Below are positions 57,171 through 64,000 of a DNA stretch of 64,000 bases, piece by piece. Origin of the DNA: Hyphomonas sp. (GTDB taxonomy: Bacteria > Pseudomonadota > Alphaproteobacteria > Caulobacterales > Hyphomonadaceae). The position numbers were made by a program, and so were the translations under genes. The notes under the pieces were generated by a model. It was not told the DNA's origin and ran no database searches. It saw nothing but the letters and a program-made list of their open reading frames with translations. The first letter of the stretch is position 1. Each line of letters begins with the position of its first letter. Location of the stretch: the NCBI GenBank assembly GCA_013791775.1, contig VMTE01000023.1, forward strand, positions 1-64,000. The letters run 5' to 3'.

Positions 57171-57929
57171 ATGCTGAAAACGCGCATCATCCCCTGCCTG
57201 GACGTGAAAGACGGGCGCACCGTGAAGGGCGTCAATTTTGTTGATCTGAAGGATGCCGGCGATCCCGTCGCTCTGGCGCGCGCCTATGATGCGCAGGGGG
57301 CGGACGAGCTGTGCTTCCTCGACATCACCGCCAGCCATGAAGGCCGGGGGACGTTACTGGAAACGGTCAGCCGTACGGCGGAGGCCTGTTTCATGCCGCT
57401 CACCGTCGGCGGCGGGGTGCGCACGGTGGAAGACATGGTCGCCCTCCTCCGGGCGGGGGCGGATAAGGTGGCTATCAATTCCGCGGCCGTGGCGGATCCG
57501 GCGCTGATATCTGCCTGCGCGGCGAAGGCCGGCCGGCAATGCGTGGTGGTGGCCATCGACGCGCGCCAATCCGGTGCGGGCTGGGAAATCTTCACGCATG
57601 GCGGCCGCAAGGCCACCGGCATCGACGCGGTGGAATTCGCCCGCGAAGCCGCCCGGCGCGGCGCCGGCGAAATCCTCCTCACCTCGATGGACCGCGACGG
57701 AACCAGATCGGGCTACGACATCGCGCTCCTCAAGGCGGTGTCGTCGGCCGTTACCATCCCCGTGATCGCCAGCGGCGGCGCGGGCCGGGTCGAGGATTTT
57801 GCCCCCGCCGTCCTGGAAGGCGGGGCGAGCGCGGTACTTGCCGCGTCGATCTTCCATTTCGGCGAAGCGACCCTCGCCGACGCCCGCGCCGCGCTGTCGA
57901 GAGCCGGTGCGCCGGTGAGGACTGTGTAG
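57171..57929 (+). CDS. hisF: Imidazole glycerol phosphate synthase, cyclase subunit HisF
   Basis: A 252-residue barrel enzyme that joins HisH to make IGP and [23 protein letters not shown] holds the first catalytic Asp and [13 protein letters not shown] the second; [12 protein letters not shown] and [14 protein letters not shown] are standard. It has its own upstream gap of 201 bases with a promoter-like sequence, so it need not depend on the hisB/hisH/hisA transcript. Confidence 0.97.
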   Translation: MLKTRIIPCLDVKDGRTVKGVNFVDLKDAGDPVALARAYDAQGADELCFLDITASHEGRGTLLETVSRTAEACFMPLTVGGGVRTVEDMVALLRAGADKVAINSAAVADPALISACAAKAGRQCVVVAIDARQSGAGWEIFTHGGRKATGIDAVEFAREAARRGAGEILLTSMDRDGTRSGYDIALLKAVSSAVTIPVIASGGAGRVEDFAPAVLEGGASAVLAASIFHFGEATLADARAALSRAGAPVRTV

Positions 57930-58739
57930 CTACTCGGCAAACGTCGCGCGGCGTTTCTGCATTTCGGCCATCACGGCTTCGATCTGGTTGGGCGTGCGGA
58001 TCACCTTCAATTGCTCCGCGCTTTCGAGGGCGAGGAGTTCAGCGTCCGTGGCGTCCGCCATCGCGTTGCAAAGCCGTTTCGCCCCGCGCATCGCGGCCGG
58101 GTGCTTGCCGGCCATGACCTTAGCCAGCCAGAAGGCATCCTCAAGCGGCGTGTCGGAGACCTTGGTGGCAAAACCCAGCGCGTGGGCTTCTGTGCCTTTG
58201 AATTCGCGGTTCGTGTATGTCAGCTCACGGATCACATCGTCGCGCACATTGCCCCGCCACAACGGGAAACCCGCCATGTCCGGCACGAGGCCCCATTTCA
58301 TTTCCATGATGGCGCAGCGTGTGTCCGGATGGATGATGCGGATGTCGGCGCCCGACATGATCTGGAACCCGCCCCCGAAGGCGACGCCGTGCACGGCGGC
58401 GATGACCGGCACGGGGAGTTCCCGCCAGCCCCAGGCGACGTACTGGGCGAGGTTGGCGATGCCATGACTGCGGCTGCCGAGGCTGCCGGTAGCGCCTTCG
58501 CCCTGTTTCTTGCCGTCACCCGGCTGGCCGAGCGAGGTAAGATCGAGCCCGGCGCAAAAGGCGCGGCCTTCGCCGGACAGGACGACGACGCGCAGGCCCT
58601 TCATCTCCTTCAGCTGGGCAATCGCTTCGGCGATGCCCGCGAACATCAGGTTGTCGAGGGCGTTCATCTTGTCGATCCGCACAAGGCGGACATCGGCCAC
58701 GCCGTCCTCGAGCATCGTGATCGTAACGCGGTCTTTCAT
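57930..58739 (-). CDS. Crotonase/enoyl-CoA hydratase family protein
   Basis: A 269-residue crotonase-fold protein. The oxyanion segments are VVLSGEGRAFCAGLDL and HGVAFGGGFQIMSGADIRI. A downstream EMKWGLVPDMAGF supplies the acidic residue position. It is close to enoyl-CoA hydratase/isomerases that handle fatty or dienoyl-CoA. The start at 58739 (MKDRVTITMLEDG) has GGAGGACAAG upstream. An open frame running on to 59339 overlaps hisE and is not real. It sits between hisF and hisE on the opposite strand. Confidence 0.92.
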   Translation of the reverse strand: MKDRVTITMLEDGVADVRLVRIDKMNALDNLMFAGIAEAIAQLKEMKGLRVVVLSGEGRAFCAGLDLTSLGQPGDGKKQGEGATGSLGSRSHGIANLAQYVAWGWRELPVPVIAAVHGVAFGGGFQIMSGADIRIIHPDTRCAIMEMKWGLVPDMAGFPLWRGNVRDDVIRELTYTNREFKGTEAHALGFATKVSDTPLEDAFWLAKVMAGKHPAAMRGAKRLCNAMADATDAELLALESAEQLKVIRTPNQIEAVMAEMQKRRATFAE

Positions 58740-58855
58740 GGCTTGTCCTCCGGAGCCTTGATCGGATGCTGGCGCCCTTCCCCGGGGGACGTCAAGCGTT
58801 GGCGGGTGACGCAGCGTTTGGGGCGCGCTAAACGGCAGGCAACAGGAGTTTGCCC

Positions 58856-59206
58856 ATGACCGCCCTTGCCTCCCCTGACCGGCTTGCCGCCGCGCTGGCG
58901 CATCTCGCCGCAACCATTGATGCCCGCGCCGCAGACGGCGATGCCGGCAAGAGCTGGACCGCCCGGCTGCTGGCCAAAGGCCCGGATGCCTGCGCGGCAA
59001 AGGTCGCCGAAGAGGGCGGCGAACTGGCCGACGCGGTGCGCGGCGAAAGCGACACGCGGGTCGCGAGCGAGGCGGCGGACGTGCTCTACCATGTATTCGT
59101 GGCGCTCCGGTCGCGGGGCTTGAGCCTCGATGATGTAGCAGCGGCACTGGAAGCCCGGCAGGGCACCAGCGGGATTGACGAAAAGGCGGGGCGGACGGTT
59201 GAGTAG
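58856..59206 (+). CDS. hisE: Phosphoribosyl-ATP pyrophosphatase HisE
   Basis: A 116-residue enzyme that hydrolyses PR-ATP to PR-AMP in the second step of histidine synthesis. The MazG-like four-helix pattern shows TARLLAKGPDACAAKVAEEGGELADAV and SEAADVLYHVFVALRSRGLSLDDVAAALEARQG. It is a single-domain HisE, not fused to HisI. AGGAGTTTGCCC precedes the ATG at 58856. It ends the his group; a hairpin with a T-run lies 160 bases beyond. Confidence 0.95.
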   Translation: MTALASPDRLAAALAHLAATIDARAADGDAGKSWTARLLAKGPDACAAKVAEEGGELADAVRGESDTRVASEAADVLYHVFVALRSRGLSLDDVAAALEARQGTSGIDEKAGRTVE

Positions 59207-59333
59207 GTCCCTTTCGTCTGCTTCGAGCACTTCCCCCGCTTATGCAGGACTGTCCGGGGCAACTGCAGCATCTTAGGCTGAAGGTCACTCGCCGGGATGG
59301 CATGAAGGATGGGTTAGAGATGGAGGAGAAGCC

Positions 59334-59432
59334 CCTCACCTTCCATCACTTTGCGATGGCCTGCTCAGGGCGATTGCTGTGCAATCGCTTTTCCTTCGCA
59401 GCCCATCCCGGAGGGAGAAGGGCAAGAAGCGT
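59334..59432. repeat. Intergenic repeat element after hisE, with terminator-like hairpin
   Basis: Between hisE and cobT is a patchwork repeat. CCCCTCACCTTCC on the left and GGGAGAAGGGCAAGAAG on the right match the ends of the shorter element at 52504-52548. In the middle, GCGATTGC-TGT-GCAATCGC followed by TTTT (59370-59392) could terminate hisE. The rest of the gap (59207-59333) shows nothing recognisable. Confidence 0.55.
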
Positions 59433-61411
59433 CACTTCTTTCCCGGTGGTTTCACCGCTTGCAGCGTGGTGGTTTTGACGTCGCGGCCGAGGCCGACTTT
59501 CTTGCCGTAGCTGGGGGCGCCGGCGGTGGCGCCGCGGACGGTGCGTTCCGTGAGCGGAGGGATGGCCATGGCGGCGGGGTTGGGGGGATGCTCGTCGAAC
59601 AGGGAGGCGAGCTGTTCAGTCATCGCGCCGCCGAGCTGTTCGGCGTCGACGATGGTGACGGCACGCTTGTAATAACGCGTCACGTCATGGCCGATGCCGA
59701 TGGCGATGAGTTCGACCGGTGAGTGGTTCTCGATCTCGTCGATCACCTGGCGGAGATGGCGCTCGAGGTAATTGCCGATGTTCACGTTGAGCGTGGAATC
59801 ATCGACCGGCGCGCCGTCCGAGATGACCATCAGGATCTTGCGCTGCTCCGGACGGGCCAGCATCCGGTCGTGCGCCCAGAGTAGGGCTTCGCCGTCGATG
59901 TTCTCTTTCAGCAGCCCTTCGCGCATCATCAGGCCGAGATTGCGGCGGGCGCGGCGCCAGGGCATGTCGGCGCCCTTGTAGATGATGTGGCGGATGTCGT
60001 TGAGGCGGCCGGGGCTCGCCGGTTTGCCAGCCTTGACCCAGTCCTCGCGGCTCATGCCGCCTTTCCAGGCCTTGGTGGTGAAGCCGAGGATTTCGGTTTT
60101 CACCGCGCAGCGCTCCAGCGTGCGGGCGAGAATGTCCGCACACAGAGCGGCGACCATGATCGGGCGGCCGCGCATCGAGCCGGAATTGTCGAGCAGCAGG
60201 GTGACGATGGTGTCGCGGAACCTGGTATCGTCTTCCTGCTTGAAGGAGAGCGGCGCGGTGGGGTCGGTGATGACGCGGGTGAGGCGGGCAGTGTCGAGCA
60301 CGCCTTCTTCGAGATCGAAGCTCCAGGACCGGTTCTGCTGCGCCATCAGGCGGCGCTGCAGCTTGTTGGCGAGCTTGGCGACGGCGCCCTGCAAGCCTTG
60401 CAGCTGGTGATCGAGATAGGCGCGCAGGCGGGTCAGTTCCTCGGCGTCGCAGAGGTCCGGCGCATTGGCGGTCTCGTCATGCGCGCGAGTGAAGACGTTA
60501 TAGACAAAGCGGTCGCGCTCGTCGCCCGGCTGGTAGTTCGGGCGGAGCGGCTTGGAGCCTTCGTCTTCCTCGTCCGCCGTGTCGTCAGCGTCGAAATCGG
60601 CGTCCTGATCGACCGAGACATTGGCTTCCTCGCCGTCGATGTCTTCGGTCTCGCCGGCCTCGGTCTGTTCGGCGGAGGCGCCCATCTGTTCTTCCGAGGA
60701 CGTATCGTCCTCTCCGGTCTGGGTCTCGCTGTCTTCCTGCGGCTGGGCATCTTCCTCTTCGCCGGTCTCGACATCGTCGCCGGGCACATCGGAGGCCGTC
60801 AGGTCACGGATGATCGAGCGGATGGCCTTCGAGAACTTCGCCTGGTCGTGCAGCTGCTCGATCAGGCCGTCGATGGCCTTGCCGGCGCGGGCCTCGACCT
60901 TTTCGCGCCAGACATCGGCGATGCGGGCGGCGCTTTCGGGCAGCGGGCGGCCGGTGAGGCGTTCGCGCAGCAGGAATTCGAGCGCGGGAGCGAGGACCGC
61001 CTCGGGGTCTTCAGACCCATTGCCGAAATTGGTGGACTTGCAGCGGAAATCGAGCGCGGCGTCGAGATTGCCGGCGGTGCCGGTCATCGCATTGGCGCCG
61101 AGGCTTTCGATGCGCGCGGTCTCGGCGCTTTCATGGACGCGGCGGGCGAGATCGCCTTGCGGGCGGTGGGCGAGGTGGGCGGCGGGATCGTGGTGCGCGC
61201 GGCGCAGCGCCAGCGCGTCGGCTTCGCCCCGGATGCGCGCGGCGATTTCCGGCGCAAGCTCGATGGGCGGCGGGCGCAGCACGAGCCGGTCGCCGTGATC
61301 GCCGGCATCGTTGCCGAAGCCGACCTCAAGCTCGCGCTCCGCGCTCATCGCCTTGGTCGTGGCGGCGAGGGCGGCCTTGAACAGATCCTGGGGAGTGGTG
61401 TCCTTTGCCAT
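59432..61411 (-). CDS. cobT: Cobaltochelatase CobT-type subunit
   Basis: A 659-residue protein. The middle (about residues 200-300) is a very acidic Asp/Glu-rich linker. The C-terminal von Willebrand A domain has the MIDAS motif [13 protein letters not shown], with [13 protein letters not shown] and [10 protein letters not shown] later. The acidic linker and VWA domain are typical of CobT, which partners CobS in a AAA+/VWA chaperone that drives CobN in late cobalt insertion. CobN is not in this window. It is 24 bases downstream of cobS. Confidence 0.93.
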   Translation of the reverse strand: MAKDTTPQDLFKAALAATTKAMSAERELEVGFGNDAGDHGDRLVLRPPPIELAPEIAARIRGEADALALRRAHHDPAAHLAHRPQGDLARRVHESAETARIESLGANAMTGTAGNLDAALDFRCKSTNFGNGSEDPEAVLAPALEFLLRERLTGRPLPESAARIADVWREKVEARAGKAIDGLIEQLHDQAKFSKAIRSIIRDLTASDVPGDDVETGEEEDAQPQEDSETQTGEDDTSSEEQMGASAEQTEAGETEDIDGEEANVSVDQDADFDADDTADEEDEGSKPLRPNYQPGDERDRFVYNVFTRAHDETANAPDLCDAEELTRLRAYLDHQLQGLQGAVAKLANKLQRRLMAQQNRSWSFDLEEGVLDTARLTRVITDPTAPLSFKQEDDTRFRDTIVTLLLDNSGSMRGRPIMVAALCADILARTLERCAVKTEILGFTTKAWKGGMSREDWVKAGKPASPGRLNDIRHIIYKGADMPWRRARRNLGLMMREGLLKENIDGEALLWAHDRMLARPEQRKILMVISDGAPVDDSTLNVNIGNYLERHLRQVIDEIENHSPVELIAIGIGHDVTRYYKRAVTIVDAEQLGGAMTEQLASLFDEHPPNPAAMAIPPLTERTVRGATAGAPSYGKKVGLGRDVKTTTLQAVKPPGKK

Positions 61412-61435
61412 GCGCCGCGCGCGTCGGGCCCTGCC

Positions 61436-62419
61436 CTACGCCACCTTCACCATCAGCGCGCTCTCGGGGAGTTCGACGCCGAAGCAGCGCTGGTACATCT
61501 CGGCGACGAGCGGGCGTTCCAGCTCGTCGCACTTGTTGAGGAAGGTCATGCGGAAGGCGTGGCCGAGGTCGCCGAAGATGGCGAAGTTCTCGGCCCAGGT
61601 GATGACGGTGCGCGGGCTCATCACGGTGGACAGGTCGCCGGCCATGAAGGCGTTGCGGGTGAGGTCGGCGAGGGTGACCATCTTGGCGAGGGTCGCGTCA
61701 TCGACGCCGGTGGCTTTCGACTTGACGATTTCGACCTCGGCGTCGTGGGCGAGATAGTTCAGCGTGGTGACGATCGACCAGCGGTCCATCTGGCCCTGGT
61801 TGAGCTGCTGGGTGCCGTGGTAGAGGCCGGTCGTGTCGCCGAGGCCGACCGTGTTGGTGGTCGAGAAAAGGCGGAAATAGGGGTTCGGCGAAATCACGCG
61901 GTTCTGGTCCAGCAGGGTCAGCTTGCCGGAGCTTTCGAGGACACGCTGGATGACGAACATCACGTCCGGGCGGCCGGCGTCGTATTCGTCGAACACGATC
62001 GCGACGGGGCGCTGCAGGGCCCAGGGGAGAATGCCTTCGCGGAATTCGGTGATCTGCTTGCCGTCCTTCAGGACGATGGCGTCCTTGCCGACCATGTCGA
62101 TGCGGCTGACGTGGGAGTCGAGGTTGACGCGGATCATCGGCCAGTTGAGGCGGGCGGCGACCTGCTCGATGTGGGTCGATTTGCCGGTGCCGTGATAGCC
62201 TTGCACCATGACGCGGCGGTTGAACTCGAAACCGGCGAGGATGGCGAGCGTGGTCTGGGGGTCGAACCGGTAGGAGGGGTCCAGCTCCGGCACGTATTCG
62301 GTGCGCGTCTTGAAGCCGTGCACGACCATGGCCGTGTCGAGGCCGAACAGCTTCTTGAGATTGAGCTTTTCAGTCGGCTTGAGGCCTTCGAGCGTGTCGG
62401 TGGACGTCATTGTAGTCAT
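61436..62419 (-). CDS. cobS: Cobaltochelatase CobS-type AAA+ ATPase
   Basis: A 327-residue AAA+ ATPase. The Walker A is [16 protein letters not shown] and Walker B is [54 protein letters not shown] contains sensor 1 and the arginine-finger region. The N-terminal [18 protein letters not shown] matches CobS. The start at 62419 (MTTMTSTD) is used; MTSTD at 62410 is possible. It is followed by cobT, and together they form a MoxR/VWA-like pair. Confidence 0.95.
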   Translation of the reverse strand: MTTMTSTDTLEGLKPTEKLNLKKLFGLDTAMVVHGFKTRTEYVPELDPSYRFDPQTTLAILAGFEFNRRVMVQGYHGTGKSTHIEQVAARLNWPMIRVNLDSHVSRIDMVGKDAIVLKDGKQITEFREGILPWALQRPVAIVFDEYDAGRPDVMFVIQRVLESSGKLTLLDQNRVISPNPYFRLFSTTNTVGLGDTTGLYHGTQQLNQGQMDRWSIVTTLNYLAHDAEVEIVKSKATGVDDATLAKMVTLADLTRNAFMAGDLSTVMSPRTVITWAENFAIFGDLGHAFRMTFLNKCDELERPLVAEMYQRCFGVELPESALMVKVA

Positions 62420-62521
62420 GGGGAAGCGGGGCTCGTCACGGGAGAGTGTGGGACAGACTTGGGGTTCTAGCACGGGATGGGCCCGCGACTAGTGCGACGC
62501 AAGGGAAAGTCGCAGGCCCGA

Positions 62522-63355
62522 TCAGGGCTTGCGGAAGATCAGGATCGCCTGGCTGGTGTGGCCGCGGATCTCCGGATCGAAGACGTTCTTCGTGCCGTCA
62601 TCGGCGGGATTCAGCAGCAGGTCCGAGCCCGTTTCGAACACAAGACCGGCAGCAGCAGCGTAGGTCCTGATAATCGCCGGGTCGATGCGGTGGGTGTCGC
62701 CGCCGGTGGTTTCGGGCGAGCCGGCGGGCGCGGCGTGGTCGATGACAACGAACTGGCCGCCGGATTTCAGGGCGCGGGCAATCTCGGCAAAGACGGCGGC
62801 AGGCTCGCCGAAGCCTTCGGGCTGGTCCTCCGGGATGTACCAGAGCTCGTGCGGGCCCTGGAACCAGGTGACGATGTCGGCCTCCCCGTCCGCGACGGCG
62901 AAGGCGTCGAAGTTGGATTTGAGGTAGGTGACGTTGGTGAGGCGGCCCTCGAGGCGCTTGGTGACGGTATCCCCGAGGAAGGCATCGAACCCGGCGGGGT
63001 TCTGCATGTAGATCGTGCCGGTTGGCCCGACCGCGCGCGACAGGATTTCGGTATAGTAGCCACCGCCGGCCTCGATCTCGAGGATCGTGTCGCCGGGCTG
63101 GGGCGAGAACAGGCCGAGCACGGCGGCGGGCTTGCGGTTGACGTCGGCGACGATGTCCGCATCCGGACGGTCCGGCGTATCCACGAAGACGGAATAGTCG
63201 GGGGTGGCCGCTACCGCCACCGGCTCTGGCGCGGGCGCAGCTTCGGCGGGCGGCGCGAGGGCGGCTTCAGGCGCGGCGGCAGGCGGCGTGCAGCAGGCAG
63301 ACACGAGGACGAAGGACAGGGCAGCGACGCTGCCTTTGATCAGATGCTTGGCCAT
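62522..63355 (-). CDS. Exported class I methyltransferase-like lipoprotein
   Basis: A 277-residue protein. MAKHLIKGSVAALSFVLVSAC is a lipoprotein signal ending L-V-S-A-C, with Cys21 the likely lipidated residue, followed by an Ala/Pro/Glu-rich linker. A methyltransferase-like fold begins near residue 75: DTILEIEAGGGYYTEILSRAVGPTGTIYMQNP is the SAM motif, and FVVIDHAAPAGSPETTGGDTHRIDP is a later conserved block. A lipidated periplasmic methyltransferase is unusual, because SAM is cytoplasmic. The ATG at 63355 follows GAGGGAGAAAAAT. Confidence 0.85.
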   Translation of the reverse strand: MAKHLIKGSVAALSFVLVSACCTPPAAAPEAALAPPAEAAPAPEPVAVAATPDYSVFVDTPDRPDADIVADVNRKPAAVLGLFSPQPGDTILEIEAGGGYYTEILSRAVGPTGTIYMQNPAGFDAFLGDTVTKRLEGRLTNVTYLKSNFDAFAVADGEADIVTWFQGPHELWYIPEDQPEGFGEPAAVFAEIARALKSGGQFVVIDHAAPAGSPETTGGDTHRIDPAIIRTYAAAAGLVFETGSDLLLNPADDGTKNVFDPEIRGHTSQAILIFRKP

Positions 63356-63387
63356 GGATTTTTCTCCCTCACCCTGGACCCTTGTTG

Positions 63388-64000
63388 TCATGGCGCGCCG
63401 TCTTCGCGGCGCCAGACAATCTTGCCGCCGATGACCGTCATCACCGGTTCGGCTTTCAGAATGTCACCTTCGGGAACCGTCATCAAGTCGCGGTCGAAGA
63501 CAGAGAAGTCGGCGAGCTTGCCGGGTTCGATCGTACCGAGGTCGGCCTCGCGGAAGCTGGCGAAGGCTGGTCCTGTCGTGAACAGGGCAAGGGCGCGCGG
63601 CCGGGAAATCGCCTCCTCCGGCTGCCAGCCTTCGCCGGAGAAGCCTTTCAGATCCTTCCGGGCGACGGCGGCGTAGAATTCGATGTTGGGCGAGCCGACT
63701 TCGACCGGCGCGTCGGAGCCGCCGGCGATCACCGTGCCGAGATCTAGCAACGTCGCCCAGGCATAGGCGCCGCGCAGACGGTCCATGCCGAGACGGGCGG
63801 GGGCGAAGAACAGGTCTCCGATGGCATGGCTCGGCTGCATCGAGGCGATCAGGCCGCCGGAGGCGACGCGGGCCAGGTCGTCCACATGGATCACCTGTGC
63901 GTGCTCGATCCGCCAGCGGAGTGAGGCGCCGTAACCGCCTGCCTCGTAGGCCTCGAGGATGCGGCGGTTGGCGAGGTCGCCGATGGCGTGGATGGCGAGC
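63388..64000 (-). CDS. Amidohydrolase (YtcJ-like), C-terminal part
   Basis: The frame enters from the right edge with LAIHAIGDLANRRI, then RIEHAQVIHVDD, GGSDAPVE and SPNIEFYAAVARKD. It ends with GKLADFSVFDRDLMTVPEGDIL and VIGGKIVWRR. This is the C-terminal third of an exported or cytoplasmic metal-dependent amidohydrolase related to YtcJ, where HAIGD and the EHAQ His bind metal. The upstream two thirds lie outside. It is 32 bases upstream of the methyltransferase-like gene and probably co-transcribed. Confidence 0.9.
   Translation of the reverse strand, partial: LAIHAIGDLANRRILEAYEAGGYGASLRWRIEHAQVIHVDDLARVASGGLIASMQPSHAIGDLFFAPARLGMDRLRGAYAWATLLDLGTVIAGGSDAPVEVGSPNIEFYAAVARKDLKGFSGEGWQPEEAISRPRALALFTTGPAFASFREADLGTIEPGKLADFSVFDRDLMTVPEGDILKAEPVMTVIGGKIVWRREDGAP

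Noticed and set aside
57930-59339. A 469-codon frame extending the crotonase gene rightwards.
   Set aside because: The part beyond 58739 is antisense to hisE and Arg/Pro-rich. A ribosome site and the family N-terminus support the start at 58739.
59987-62470. An 827-codon + strand open frame opposite cobT and cobS.
   Set aside because: It is the reverse reading of CobT/CobS, rich in Gly/Arg/Val repeats with no family match. The opposite strand carries Walker and MIDAS motifs.

Overview
The window is GC-rich chromosomal DNA from an alphaproteobacterium. The best guess is a Hyphomonadaceae/Caulobacterales relative. The reasons are the gene order miaB-phoH-ybeY-corC-lnt-xre-trmB followed by rimP-nusA-ylxR-infB-rbfA, the orphan cobS/cobT pair, and an alphaproteobacterial-type GTTC-N7-GTTC motif. 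No 16S or tRNA gene is present to test the assignment. The species is not identifiable from the sequence alone.

Region 1 (1-21.0 kb) is a long housekeeping block read mostly leftward. From the right it runs miaB, phoH-like, ybeY, corC-like, lnt, an XRE regulator and trmB. A cold-shock gene and a TonB-like exported protein follow, then rimP, nusA, ylxR, infB, a YcxB-like gene and rbfA. truB, the usual partner of rbfA, lies 3.5 kb further left. Between them sit an FkbH-like HAD/acetyltransferase gene coupled to a polysaccharide deacetylase on the opposite strand, and a DUF6232-like membrane protein. At the extreme left are a transposase tail, a metalloprotease-like lipoprotein and a DUF2721 membrane protein.

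Region 2 (21-29.3 kb) holds an AGCS alanine/sodium symporter and a lipid/acyl-CoA group: quinone oxidoreductase, acyl-CoA synthetase, alpha/beta hydrolase, SCP2 protein, carboxyltransferase subunit and a DUF4349 lipoprotein. Region 3 (29.4-47 kb) is largely biosynthetic: gltD-gltB, uppP, an NDUFA9-type epimerase, a DnaJ-like protein, BolA, a CNNM/CorC transporter, aroK-aroB, xerD, a citrate-lyase-like CoA ester lyase, SnoaL-GNAT, and an EAL protein with a degenerate GGDEF domain.

Region 4 (47-59.2 kb) is the histidine cluster hisB, hisH, hisA, hisF, hisE. All are on the + strand but are separated by unrelated genes: a TetR regulator with a carotenoid oxygenase, a TIR protein fused to an apparently dead trypsin-like domain, an AT-rich Schlafen/AlbA_2-type gene, a thioesterase, small secreted or cytoplasmic unknowns, a diguanylate cyclase and a crotonase. 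The TIR and Schlafen-type genes are the best candidates for undescribed, possibly defensive, functions.

Region 5 (59.4-64 kb) carries cobS-cobT, an exported methyltransferase-like lipoprotein and the C-terminal part of an amidohydrolase cut by the window edge. Short palindromic repeats of at least three kinds lie between genes, several around the accessory insertions.
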